Source: Phycisphaerae bacterium (lineage in GTDB: Bacteria; Planctomycetota; Phycisphaerae; Sedimentisphaerales; UBA12454). From it: a DNA stretch of 45,153 nt. The position numbers and the translations under genes are program-made. The DNA lies in NCBI GenBank assembly GCA_026386845.1, contig JAPLMW010000013.1:1-45153 (forward strand). Direction: 5' to 3'. The first letter of the stretch is position 1. Every line of letters starts with the position of its first letter. Under the pieces are notes generated by a model. That model did not search any database and was not told the origin of the DNA. It saw only the letters and a program-made list of their open reading frames with translations. Of the stretch, positions 34,993 through 43,095 are shown one piece after another.

Positions 34993-35619
34993 ATGAAAAA
35001 ATTATTATTAATTACATCCTTTGTTTTACTTTTTTTATTATCTACTATTTCTTCTGCCATAAATGATTCCAATGGATTACAGTTTGTTAAGATAGCTGGA
35101 GAATGTGGAAACAATTTCAGAGAACAAATATTATCTTCATTTATCGGAACATTTTTTGGTTTTATATTTGCTATTATTTTATTCATATTAACTAACAAAT
35201 TAATTGAAATACGAAATCAAAAGGTGTTAATTAAGCATCTTATAAAAGAATTAAAATATGATATTACCCAAATAGAAGGATGGATTGCAGAAGTAGATAA
35301 AATATTAAGAAAAATCACAGCAGAAGATAAAAGGATTTATTATTATTTAAAATATTCTGATTTTTCAAGAGTTTTTACCCAGCAAGCGTTTAATTCGGGC
35401 CTATTATTTGATAAACTTAACGATAAAGAAATATCTCAACTTAATACTATCTTTTTACATTGTGATATAAATACTGAAACATTTGTAAATAATTATATAA
35501 CACAGTGGAAGTCTTCTCAAATAGAACGCAGCAGTATGCTAGAAAACTTTGAATACGAAAAGACTTGTTTAGAAAAATATAAAAACGAACTAATTGATAT
35601 TCTTAAAAAAATCAAGTAA
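34993..35619 (+). CDS. AT-rich hypothetical membrane protein with coiled-coil region
   Basis: 208 residues. A signal peptide or first membrane helix covers residues 4-22. A second strong helix (about 48-66, SFIGTFFGFIFAIILFIL) follows. The rest is cytoplasmic or periplasmic, Lys/Glu/Ile-rich and helical, beginning with LIEIRNQKVLIKHLIKELKYDI. No family is recognised. Codon and base use are far more AT-rich than the housekeeping genes here, a sign of transfer. Ribosome binding site AAAGG precedes the ATG. Flanked by the HNH gene's repeat region and a heptad tract. Confidence 0.7.
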   Translation: MKKLLLITSFVLLFLLSTISSAINDSNGLQFVKIAGECGNNFREQILSSFIGTFFGFIFAIILFILTNKLIEIRNQKVLIKHLIKELKYDITQIEGWIAEVDKILRKITAEDKRIYYYLKYSDFSRVFTQQAFNSGLLFDKLNDKEISQLNTIFLHCDINTETFVNNYITQWKSSQIERSSMLENFEYEKTCLEKYKNELIDILKKIK

Positions 35620-35684
35620 TTGAAATAGTTAAGCCCATTGGTTTTGTTTCAAAACCCGAAAAATAAAACCCCGCCGCATTCCAC

Positions 35685-35719
35685 AACTAAAAACTAAGAA
35701 CTAAAAATTTAAAACTAAA
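35685..35719. repeat. Heptanucleotide-periodic tract
   Basis: Units AACTAAA, AACTAAG, AACTAAA, AATTTAA, AACTAAA in exact register, 30 bp from the PIN-TRAM gene's end. Confidence 0.65.
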
Positions 35720-35750
35720 CTTCGTGTCTTGGCGCCTTCGTGGCTATCGC

Positions 35751-36884
35751 CTAACTATACTGTTTCTTCGCTCTGTAGTTGTTTTGTCTGTCGTCGCGGT
35801 CGTTGTTATCGCCGTTTGCGGAATTGTTATTATCGCGGACGGGTCTTTCGAATTTGCCGAATATCATTCTGCCCGCAGATGTCTGCAGTGCGCTTGTAAC
35901 GGTAATCTGGATTTTTTCACCGATTTTGTTTTTGCCTTCTTCGACCACTACCATTGTGCCGTCGTCAAGGTAGCCGATACCTTGTGTTGCCTCTTCGCCC
36001 GCCTTGATTATTCGAACTATCATCGTTTCGCCAGGCAGAACTACCGTTTTGAGCGAATTGGCCAAATCGTTTATATTGATTACATCCACCTGTCGAACCT
36101 GGGCGACCTTGCTTAGGTTATAATCGTTGGTCACCAATTTGCCGTCACAGCTTTTGGTGAACGCTATCAGTTTCTGGTCAACCTGGGCGTGTTCATCGAT
36201 GCCCGGCGGAGGGGTATCATCTATTTTTACTTCTATTATTTTGTTGTCCTGCAGTTTATGAAGGACGTCGAGTCCGCGTCTGCCGCGCACGCGTTTTAGT
36301 TTATCAGCGGAGTCGGCGATGAGTTGCAGTTCATTTAGGACGAACCTTGGCACAACGAGTGGTGCATCGAAAAGTTTGTTTTGGCAGATATCGGCTATTC
36401 GGCCGTCGATTATTACGGACGTATCGAGTATGAGAGGTCGTATTCCTTTGCTTTGCCGGGAGAATTCTACATAGGGGATAATGAATCGAACATCGTCTTT
36501 GGTTCGCATAACGAAGCTGATTACGAAGTAGCAGATACAGATACCCATTACCCATTTTGTAAGTTTGAGGTTATTACCGACGAGGCCTAACTTGAACACA
36601 TCGTTGACCATATCCAGCACTAAGGACAGGGCCCAGCTGAAGAAGATACCAACGATTAGTCCGAAGAACACCCCTGCCAGCGAGCTTAATGAATTTTTTG
36701 GCAGCAGCCAGTCGATGAACAGAACCAAAACGGCCAAGGTCAGTCCGCCGATGAATATTACCCATATTTCGTTTCGTGTCATTGTTTCTGCCTGCGACGG
36801 GTCGGCAATTTCAGATGTTATGCTCACGAAAAGTGCGGCGAAAATGACGACGATGAAAATGCCCCGGATAAAATGTAATAACAT
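35751..36884 (-). CDS. Membrane-anchored PIN-TRAM domain protein (YacL-like)
   Basis: 377 residues. Four membrane segments at the N-terminus (about 5-22, 41-62, 72-98 and 115-125), then a PIN nuclease domain from [15 protein letters not shown] (D in LDTS and DGR) through [26 protein letters not shown] to [13 protein letters not shown]. The acidic residues of the active site are kept. A TRAM domain follows ([36 protein letters not shown]), and an Asn/Asp/Arg-rich tail. This order is that of B. subtilis YacL and mycobacterial relatives; a role in RNA metabolism is suspected. Ribosome binding site TTGGAG. Confidence 0.9.
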   Translation of the reverse strand: MLLHFIRGIFIVVIFAALFVSITSEIADPSQAETMTRNEIWVIFIGGLTLAVLVLFIDWLLPKNSLSSLAGVFFGLIVGIFFSWALSLVLDMVNDVFKLGLVGNNLKLTKWVMGICICYFVISFVMRTKDDVRFIIPYVEFSRQSKGIRPLILDTSVIIDGRIADICQNKLFDAPLVVPRFVLNELQLIADSADKLKRVRGRRGLDVLHKLQDNKIIEVKIDDTPPPGIDEHAQVDQKLIAFTKSCDGKLVTNDYNLSKVAQVRQVDVININDLANSLKTVVLPGETMIVRIIKAGEEATQGIGYLDDGTMVVVEEGKNKIGEKIQITVTSALQTSAGRMIFGKFERPVRDNNNSANGDNNDRDDRQNNYRAKKQYS

Positions 36885-37101
36885 AAATATTACTCCAAAA
36901 AGATATATAATATAAACTTAAAACTATGCTGCAATCGCAATAGAAACGACCTGCAAAAACCAATTACCGGGCGAAGAGATATAAACCAAACCTACTACAA
37001 AAACGCGGCGGCAAATTCCACAAACCTTAATACGTGGAAATTCAGCTATCTATTATAGTTATAATATCGACCAGTTCGAGCTATAAATCAACGCATTTCA
37101 G

Positions 37102-38085
37102 TCAAATCGAGGCTGCTGAAGTCAATTTTATATGACATAATACGGCAAGCGACCATAAAAGGTCTCCAGATTGCACAATTTTCGTCTCATACCTTTCATT
37201 TATCGGAACAAGATGAATTTTGTCGTGTTCAGTCCTGATAAGCTTGCAAGTCACGCCTATCGCGCCGGCCACACTAATAACGGCCGGCTGACCCTGAGCC
37301 GCAGACACCGAAGGACTTACTATCACTATGTCACTGTCGTTAATCCGCGGAGCCATACTGTCGCCATCTATCTGCAATGCAAAACAGCCGGGATACGAAC
37401 GAGCAATTCGAGGACAATCTATAAATTGACAAACCTCATCAGAACCAGCCAACGCAGTCTGAATCAGACTAACCTGAGAATCGCCCATAGCAGCAAATAC
37501 GGGCTTTGCCGGCAGGTCAGCGGAAATCCAGCCGCTCTGCGTCCTCACAATAGAACTGTTTATGTGCCTTGCTACAAGCTGCTCAAGCTTAGTCTCCATA
37601 ACCTTCGAATCAGACAGATTCGCCTGACTCCACATCCCTATCGGGCCAGCGGCAGTCCGACCAAGAACGGGAATCCAGCCGGACTTTGAGCCTAAATCTC
37701 CGCTGGAAGTCATACGGCTTTCAATAGCGTCCTTCTGCTCCATAAGCTCCAAAAAGGCTGTTACGGCGCGGAGAGAAACGGGATTTCCATTTGAAAGCCT
37801 TTTTAGTTTTTCCAAAATATCAGTAAATTTGCTGTCAAAAGACTGATTTTCAGGCGATTTGTCCCCATTTTGGCCTGTTAAAAGCCAAAAAATACTAACA
37901 TTGCAAATCTGACATATCTTAAGCAAAACCGGTATCGGCGGAACCCTGTTTTTTTCATAATAGCTGTAAGTGGAAGGAGTTATGCCAATAGTTTTGGCAA
38001 ATTCGCTCTTGCCTCTCTCGCCTGCAAAGGCCTTGCGAAGGTCAATTATCCTGTCAAATAACGCTTTTTCTGAAAAATTTTCCAT
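37102..38085 (-). CDS. HTH-XRE / S24 LexA-like repressor
   Basis: 327 residues. N-terminal HTH_XRE domain (about 12-70: KSEFAKTIGITPSTYSYYEKNRVPPIPVLL), a middle linker, and a C-terminal S24 peptidase domain: FALQIDGDSMAPRINDSDIVIV with the nucleophile Ser in GDSM, and AGAIGVTCKLIRTEHDKIHLVPIN with the general-base Lys. This is the phage CI/LexA type of self-cleaving repressor, but no prophage genes surround it. A 9-bp inverted repeat upstream (38123-38151) could be its operator. The linker before S24 is longer than in CI proteins (total 327 against about 230). Confidence 0.85.
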   Translation of the reverse strand: MENFSEKALFDRIIDLRKAFAGERGKSEFAKTIGITPSTYSYYEKNRVPPIPVLLKICQICNVSIFWLLTGQNGDKSPENQSFDSKFTDILEKLKRLSNGNPVSLRAVTAFLELMEQKDAIESRMTSSGDLGSKSGWIPVLGRTAAGPIGMWSQANLSDSKVMETKLEQLVARHINSSIVRTQSGWISADLPAKPVFAAMGDSQVSLIQTALAGSDEVCQFIDCPRIARSYPGCFALQIDGDSMAPRINDSDIVIVSPSVSAAQGQPAVISVAGAIGVTCKLIRTEHDKIHLVPINERYETKIVQSGDLLWSLAVLCHIKLTSAASI

Positions 38086-38122
38086 CTATGGTGAGCCTGT
38101 CGAACTATAATTTTTACGCGAA

Positions 38123-38151
38123 TGCGAAAATTGTGCCGGTAAATATTCGCA
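38123..38151 (-). promoter_or_regulatory. Candidate operator upstream of the S24 repressor
   Basis: TGCGAAAAT (38123-38131) faces ATATTCGCA (38143-38151), an inverted repeat matching at eight of nine positions with 11 bases between. It overlaps the expected -35 region for the minus-strand gene, whose -10 is TATAGT near 38103-38108. Confidence 0.45.
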
Positions 38152-38186
38152 ATTGGATAATAACGTAAAATAACTTTAAGTCAAAT

Positions 38187-38329
38187 AGTTGCTAGTCGCT
38201 GGTCGCTAGTATTTGGATAACTACGCCCCCTGCCTTCGCAGGGGTAAACTCCGGCGGAGATGTAATTTCTATAAAACGGTTATCGGTTATCGGTAAATAA
38301 AAGTTTACAGTGGACAGTTTACAGTTTAT
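38187..38329. repeat. Three heptanucleotide-periodic tracts in a row
   Basis: 38187-38214: AGTTGCT, AGTCGCT, GGTCGCT, AGTATTT. 38277-38297: CGGTTAT, CGGTTAT, CGGTAAA. 38302-38329: AGTTTAC, AGTGGAC, AGTTTAC, AGTTTAT. All are in exact 7-base register with different units. The gap 38086-38477 holds only these, the operator and a fourth tract. Confidence 0.7.
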
Positions 38330-38401
38330 AGAAAAAGTGAACAGTGGACGGGGAAAATGGAGGGAATTGATTGAGTTTGGGAAGGGAAAGAGATAGAAGA
38401 A

Positions 38402-38457
38402 TAATTAAAAATTAAAAATGTAAAATGTAAAACTACATATTAAAAATCAAAAATGGG
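38402..38457. repeat. Heptanucleotide-periodic tract, eight units
   Basis: TAATTAA, AAATTAA, AAATGTA, AAATGTA, AAACTAC, ATATTAA, AAATCAA, AAATGGG without register loss. The longest such tract in the window, ending 20 bp before the PEP-CTERM gene's stop. Confidence 0.75.
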
Positions 38458-38477
38458 CAGAAAAGGTGTCTGGCCCT

Positions 38478-39362
38478 TTAATTCCTCCTTCTCAAAACAA
38501 AAGCACCCAAGCCGAGCAGGATAAGCGTTGCGGGTTCGGGGACGGAGGCGACACGAAACCCTACATCGTGGCCCTCGTCGTACGGGCTGACGCCGACCCG
38601 ACCGGACGACGCGAGGTGGACGTCGTAGCCGGTGGCCTTGCTGTACGACCCACCACGGATGCCGCGACCGGAACCGGAATAAAGAGTTTCATTCCATTCC
38701 CAGACATTACCCATCATATCATAAGTGCCGTTCTGCTCGGCTATGCCGCCAGTGCCGACATTCCAAGGTGTGCTGTACGTACCGCCCCAATAATTCCAGC
38801 CGAGATCAGCAGCAGGTATAGTATTCAAGCCGTTGGCATAGAGCGAATAGCCGCTGGCATCGGGTTTGTAATAAGCAGCCTTGTACCATTCATCTTCAGT
38901 TGGGATAACATAAGTTGTTCCATAAGTAGATATAGCCGAGGCACGGTTAATTGTAATGCTGCCATCTGTACCAAGCTGATAAGCCCCAAGACTCTTATTG
39001 CCGCTGGTCAGGTAGTTACAGAACTGGGCGGCCTCATACCAGCTTACCATATTTGTCGGCTGCTGGGCACCGGTGAAATATGCATTTTGGTCGTAAGCAT
39101 AACTTGGATTACCTGTTGGAGCACCGGCTGCTGCTGTAAAAGCATTCCACTGCGTGTTGGTAACCTCGTACTTGCCGATACGGTAATTAGAACTGACCGC
39201 ACCGCAACCGTATGGATTCGCATTACCACTTGTATCTCCGGCGTTCCCCGCATTGCCGATAGTTACAAAATCAATGTTAATTCCGCGTATGGTGTCAGCC
39301 GAAGTGAAATTAGCTATTGTCATCACACACACAATAACTGCTAAAATTCTTGTCTTCTTCAT
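38478..39362 (-). CDS. PEP-CTERM anchored FGE-sulfatase-fold protein
   Basis: 294 residues. Signal peptide 1-22 (to FTSA). The body has the formylglycine-generating-enzyme (SUMF1) fold: YRIGKYEVTNTQWNAF, MVSWYEAAQFCNYL, YVIPTEDEWYKAAYY, YDMMGNVWEWNE, GIRGGSYSKATG and VGFRVA. The catalytic Cys pair of true FGE near the last motif is absent (only SSGR there), so it is probably a non-catalytic relative, for example ligand binding. The C-terminus VPEPATLILLGLGAFVLRRRN is a textbook PEP-CTERM sorting signal: PEP, helix, then RRR. Ribosome binding site AAGGAG. A duplicated promoter/leader lies upstream. Confidence 0.9.
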   Translation of the reverse strand: MKKTRILAVIVCVMTIANFTSADTIRGINIDFVTIGNAGNAGDTSGNANPYGCGAVSSNYRIGKYEVTNTQWNAFTAAAGAPTGNPSYAYDQNAYFTGAQQPTNMVSWYEAAQFCNYLTSGNKSLGAYQLGTDGSITINRASAISTYGTTYVIPTEDEWYKAAYYKPDASGYSLYANGLNTIPAADLGWNYWGGTYSTPWNVGTGGIAEQNGTYDMMGNVWEWNETLYSGSGRGIRGGSYSKATGYDVHLASSGRVGVSPYDEGHDVGFRVASVPEPATLILLGLGAFVLRRRN

Positions 39363-39465
39363 TTTCTTCTCCTTTACAAAAATCCGCCAGAGGTTCTATC
39401 CCTCAGTGGTGGGCGGATAAAATTGTTATTGATTAATAATGTTTTTGAATAATTTGCGCAGAAAC

Positions 39466-39577
39466 ACCGCTGAATTGTAAACGAATGGAAAATCCTCAAT
39501 AATCTCATTTTCTTCCTACTCCGTTAATAACCGCATACTATTATAGATATTTAATGTTGAAAAGCAAGGGAAAAGCA
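39466..39577 (-). repeat. 112-bp direct repeat, copy 1, with promoter
   Basis: Nearly identical to 40573-40685 (about three substitutions and one indel). On the minus strand it contains TTGCTT, a 16-nt spacer and TATAAT, then an SD-like AGGAAG and a short ORF starting MRLLRI. It lies 104 bp upstream of the PEP-CTERM gene. Confidence 0.85.
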
Positions 39578-39621
39578 GTTTTAAATCTTATAGTTAGGTT
39601 AAAAGATTTGTGCTGCCGAAT

Positions 39622-40536
39622 CTACAATTCAGGATTCAGCAAACCGGCAACCTGGGCGTGCAATCCCTGTTTAAGCGGCGTCTTTGGCATTGAAAGGCCG
39701 GCATTTCTTAGTTTGCTCATATCGTAAATTCGATGACAAAGGAACGAAGCGGATTCCGGATGTTCAAGACGATATAAGTCAACTGGCAATTCCACAATTT
39801 CCATTTTGACGCCGAGGATGTCGGCGATAATGCGATAGTATTCTCGCGATTCGGCGATTTGAGGACCCGCGACGCAGAAGATTTGACTATATGCAGCGGG
39901 ATTTCCGAGCATACTCAGGATAGTTTGGGCCAAATCGTCTGCAAACAAAGGCTGCTGCAGAAAGTATCCGCCGCCGACCAGTCGCAGCGGTTCACCCGCC
40001 TTGAGCCTGGCAATGAGCTGCTTGTCGCGGCCGTGGGTTGGCAGGCAGCCGAGCTGGGAACCCGGCCCATAAATATGGCAGGGACGAACGATACTCCATT
40101 TCATTGAGCCGCTGTCAGCGGCAAGGAGCTCCAATTCGCATTGCCGCTTCTGTCCGCCATAGACATCAGACAGGTAGAAATCGGTGTCTTCATTTTGCGG
40201 AAATCGGCGTTGAGAAGGTTCATAGACGAAATCTGAGGACACGAAGACCAAATGCTTCGCCAGCGGCGGCAATATGGCGATGTCCATCTGCACATCTGAT
40301 GGGGCGAAGCCAATACAGTCAATAACCATATCCCAATGCGTCCCGGCATTATTCACCGCATGTTCAAACGCGGTGGGGTCTTTGCGATCGGCTACCAGAC
40401 TTGTTACACCCTTAGGCATCGCGCGTTGGCCGCGAGTCAGAATCCAAACCCGATGACCCATGGCGATGGCGTTGCGGACGATATCGCCGCTCAGGAAGCC
40501 GCTGCCGCCAAGTACGAGAATATTAGAAGCAGGCAT
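39622..40536 (-). CDS. NAD(P)-dependent SDR / epimerase-dehydratase family protein
   Basis: About 304 residues from the Met at 40536, which has a strong AAGGAG leader; an upstream Met adds 12 residues. NAD(P) motif ILVLGGSGFLSGDIV at the N-terminus (GxxGFLG), then the Asp-rich second strand and VFVSSDFVYEP. The usual YxxxK is present as YGGQKRQCE. RPCHIYGPGSQLG and FADDLAQTI match the extended epimerase family. Substrate is unknown; such genes act on nucleotide sugars or similar. Same promoter/leader repeat as the PEP-CTERM gene lies upstream. Confidence 0.82.
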   Translation of the reverse strand: MPASNILVLGGSGFLSGDIVRNAIAMGHRVWILTRGQRAMPKGVTSLVADRKDPTAFEHAVNNAGTHWDMVIDCIGFAPSDVQMDIAILPPLAKHLVFVSSDFVYEPSQRRFPQNEDTDFYLSDVYGGQKRQCELELLAADSGSMKWSIVRPCHIYGPGSQLGCLPTHGRDKQLIARLKAGEPLRLVGGGYFLQQPLFADDLAQTILSMLGNPAAYSQIFCVAGPQIAESREYYRIIADILGVKMEIVELPVDLYRLEHPESASFLCHRIYDMSKLRNAGLSMPKTPLKQGLHAQVAGLLNPEL

Positions 40537-40572
40537 AATAAACTCCTTATTCGATATTTTAAAAAATGCCAA

Positions 40573-40685
40573 ACCGCTGAATTGTGAACGAATGGGAAAT
40601 CCTCAATAATCTCATTTTCTTCCTACTCCGTTAATAACCGCGTACTATTATAGATATTTAATGTTGAAAAGCAAGGGAAAAAGCA
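40573..40685 (-). repeat. 112-bp direct repeat, copy 2, with promoter
   Basis: Second copy of 39466-39577, 37 bp upstream of the SDR gene start. The promoter hexamers are unchanged; differences lie at scattered positions. Confidence 0.85.
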
Positions 40686-40729
40686 AAGGGAAAAAGAATT
40701 TTGCCCAACGTTCCGTGTAAGAACCACTC

Positions 40730-41056
40730 CCCCGACCGCAGGAGTCGGGGCTAACCCGAACCCCGGCAATTCGGGAATAACGAACCCCCAAGATAAATCC
40801 TTCAACTTCGTTCAGGACAGGCTTGGGGGCTTTAGGAATTTGACGAACCCCGCCATAGTGATGGCGGGGCTAACCACGAATAGAAAATCCCTCGGTGAAA
40901 TAGTTTTATGGGAAAACACCACGGTTAGATAACAATTTAGGAACATTCCAATTTGTTCCCTGCAGCGGTCCCCTGTAGCAAACCCAAAGGAGTAACACTC
41001 GGGGATGACAACCCCGGCCACCACGAATAAAACGAAACCCCCACTGAAAGTGGGGG
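40730..41056. repeat. Cluster of at least four hairpins of the GGCTAA family
   Basis: Perfect stems: CCCCGAC/GTCGGGG (40730-40736, 40744-40750), CCCCCAAG/CTTGGGGG (40785-40792, 40822-40829), CCCCGCCAT/ATGGCGGGG (40848-40856, 40861-40869), CCCCCACT/AGTGGGGG (41038-41045, 41049-41056). A weaker CCCG/CGGG pair lies at 40762-40775. Most begin with CGAA and end in CTAA or CTTTA. The region 40537-41260 has no gene I can support. Confidence 0.65.
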
Positions 41057-41189
41057 CTAAACAATTTTTTCATCAGATTTGTTCCGATAAAATGGGGGTT
41101 ATTTAAGACAAATAGGCACAAAAGTTTGTTACTTAAGGGTGTTATTAAATAAGACGATACGATATTAGACAGGGATTAACACCGTATTT

Positions 41190-41220
41190 TAGACACGGAT
41201 TTACACGGATTAACACTGTT
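41190..41220. repeat. Decamer-type tandem (ACACGGATTT)
   Basis: ACACGGATTT, ACACGGATTA, ACACTG follow each other in a 10-base step. A related CACAGAGAT repeat lies at 41451-41465. Confidence 0.4.
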
Positions 41221-41260
41221 TATAAAAAACTGCGGCGAAAATTTTAAAAGAGATAATAAA

Positions 41261-41437
41261 ATGTTTCTGTTAGAGAAAATAAAAAAATGGGGACATAAGA
41301 AAAATTCAGATACACCTGAATTGTGCGATAAGATAACGTGGTATCCGAACATCAACGATGCACAGCCAAATCCCAATAGCTCCCAACCAGTGCAAATCCC
41401 ACCATTAATGGTCCGCAGAGCAGCGTGGCGAAAATAG
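41261..41437 (+). CDS. Possible small hypothetical protein
   Basis: 58 residues from ATG to TAG (41435-41437): MFLLEKIKKWGHKK, then a polar Pro/Asn/Gln-rich middle (NPNSSQPVQIPP) and a basic tail (MVRRAAWRK). A weak AGAGATAA precedes the ATG. Amino-acid composition is plausible, but there is no family and the antisense frame is equally open, so this may be non-coding. Confidence 0.35.
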   Translation: MFLLEKIKKWGHKKNSDTPELCDKITWYPNINDAQPNPNSSQPVQIPPLMVRRAAWRK

Positions 41438-41513
41438 CGAATTTTCACCACAGAGATCACAGAGAAATTTTTGTTTCAACGATAATTCACGATTGTCCGT
41501 ATGAGGCTTTTGA

Positions 41514-42224
41514 TTAATTGGAGGACTTTCGCTTTTCCTGTTCGGCGAGCATTTCTTTTAATATCGAAACGTGAACATAAGTTAAAGTTATTTTGTCATT
41601 TTTGCCGGCACCGGTATCACAATTTACCTCGATTCCAATATTGACGTCATCTATTACGGTTTCATAAGTGCTTTTGCCGAGCAACTGGTCGTATTTGTTC
41701 CGGCCGGCGGTTTGATAACTTTTCTCCAACTGCGATTTTATCGCCCGGCAATTGGCCATATCGGCATCCCTGAATTCCACATCCACCTCGTAAATCCGCT
41801 CATTGAAGGAACATACCAAAAGACGTTTTATGTTGGGGTCGCTATTTTTTACAGACCAAACCCGGCCGGGGCAGTCTTTGTCCGCAAAGACATATTTACT
41901 CTTTGAAACTTTCAGGCGAGAACGCAAAGACTCGAGAGTCTCGCCCAAATATACGCCGAAAACCGGCTGGTTGATTTCGGCGGCCTCCTGCGATGTTTGC
42001 TGCTGCTGGGCGGGAGGGGTTGTATCAATTCCGGCATCGGAACATAACTTTCTTAAACGAGTAAGCTCGGCTTTCTGCGATTCTATAATCATGAGCAGAT
42101 TGGTTATCTGCAAATTCAACTGACTGGCGGCATTTCGCAGCTCTTCGAGCGTATTGGGGTCATACGTCTGGGCAAATACAAAAGATAAGAACACAACAGC
42201 AAAAATAAAAACTGTCTTTTTCAT
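41514..42224 (-). CDS. Secreted coiled-coil protein, function unknown
   Basis: 236 residues. Signal peptide 1-18 (to FVFA), coiled coil (about 25-65, LEELRNAASQLNLQITNLLMIIESQKAELTRL), Gln-rich linker, and a C-terminal alpha/beta domain starting PVFGVYLGETLESLRSRLKVSKSKY. That domain pattern (GVxLGETLExLRxRL) is common in small planctomycete exported proteins. The end is basic. No enzymatic motif is visible. Weak GAAAGGTT leader. Confidence 0.7.
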   Translation of the reverse strand: MKKTVFIFAVVFLSFVFAQTYDPNTLEELRNAASQLNLQITNLLMIIESQKAELTRLRKLCSDAGIDTTPPAQQQQTSQEAAEINQPVFGVYLGETLESLRSRLKVSKSKYVFADKDCPGRVWSVKNSDPNIKRLLVCSFNERIYEVDVEFRDADMANCRAIKSQLEKSYQTAGRNKYDQLLGKSTYETVIDDVNIGIEVNCDTGAGKNDKITLTYVHVSILKEMLAEQEKRKSSN

Positions 42225-42365
42225 AACCTTTCACTTGAAAGAGTTTTAACCATACGGAATTTTATGTTTACCCTTTAAAACAATCAAGTTAAAACATCGG
42301 CAATTATTGCCATTTACAATAGTGAGAAAATGGGTATTATAAGAAGCAGAAAGGTGCAAGCAGAA

Positions 42366-43037
42366 ATGAATAGAAGAATGCCAAAGGCCGGGACAATAGA
42401 GATAGCGCCATCCATATTGAGCGCGGATTTCGCCAAATTAGCTGATGAAATCGGGCAGGTAGAAAAAGCCGGCGTTAAAATCGTCCACCTCGATGTTATG
42501 GACGGCCATTTCGTGCCGAATATAACCATCGGGCCGGTCGTTATCGGAAAATTGCGCAAATACTCAAACCTCGTGTTCGACAGCCACCTGATGATAAGCG
42601 AGCCGGAGAGATACGCTGACGAATTCATAAAGGCAGGCGTTGACCATATAACCTTTCATATCGAAGTTGTGCCAAATCCGACAGACTTCATAAAAAAACT
42701 GCACGACGCCGGGATTACGGCAGGATTGTGTCTTAATCCGGAAACGCCTGTGGGGAAAATCGAAAAATACGCACATCTGGCGGATATGATTTTGGTAATG
42801 ACGGTCCATCCGGGGTTCGGAGGACAGAGTTTTATGCAGGAGGCCGCCGATAAAATTAAACCGATACGGCAAATCGTCGGGCCGAATATCAGAATCGAGG
42901 TTGACGGGGGCATCGACTCTAAAACAGCGCCAATCGTAACGGGATTAGGAGCAGATACGCTCGTCGCAGGCTACGCAATATTCTCAAGGCCAAACAGGGC
43001 AGAAGCGATAGAGGCTATCCGCAAAGCCTGTCGGTAA
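42366..43037 (+). CDS. rpe: Ribulose-phosphate 3-epimerase
   Basis: Interconverts ribulose-5-P and xylulose-5-P in the pentose phosphate pathway. TIM-barrel signatures: IAPSILSADFAKLADEI, IVHLDVMDGHFVPNITIGP with the acid-base Asp and metal His/Asp, DSHLMI, MTVHPGFGGQSF and IEVDGGIDSKTAP. About 223 residues from the Met at 42366; a Met 12 codons earlier is possible and the sequence between them is not family-like. Confidence 0.96.
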   Translation: MNRRMPKAGTIEIAPSILSADFAKLADEIGQVEKAGVKIVHLDVMDGHFVPNITIGPVVIGKLRKYSNLVFDSHLMISEPERYADEFIKAGVDHITFHIEVVPNPTDFIKKLHDAGITAGLCLNPETPVGKIEKYAHLADMILVMTVHPGFGGQSFMQEAADKIKPIRQIVGPNIRIEVDGGIDSKTAPIVTGLGADTLVAGYAIFSRPNRAEAIEAIRKACR

Positions 43038-43095
43038 TTACCATAAATAAGAAAAAATGGTAATGGCATAAGATGAGTACAAGGAGGACGCGTTT

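Noticed and set aside
37102-38085. Prophage remnant
   Set aside because: Only a repressor-like gene is present; no integrase, structural, lysis or att-like sequence is seen nearby.
38187-38457. Heptad tracts as a CRISPR array
   Set aside because: There is no constant repeat with unique spacers; units are 7 bp and degenerate, and no cas genes occur.
41176-41460. Minus-strand ORF of 94 codons
   Set aside because: It reads through tandem repeats, has no leader and shows no family pattern.
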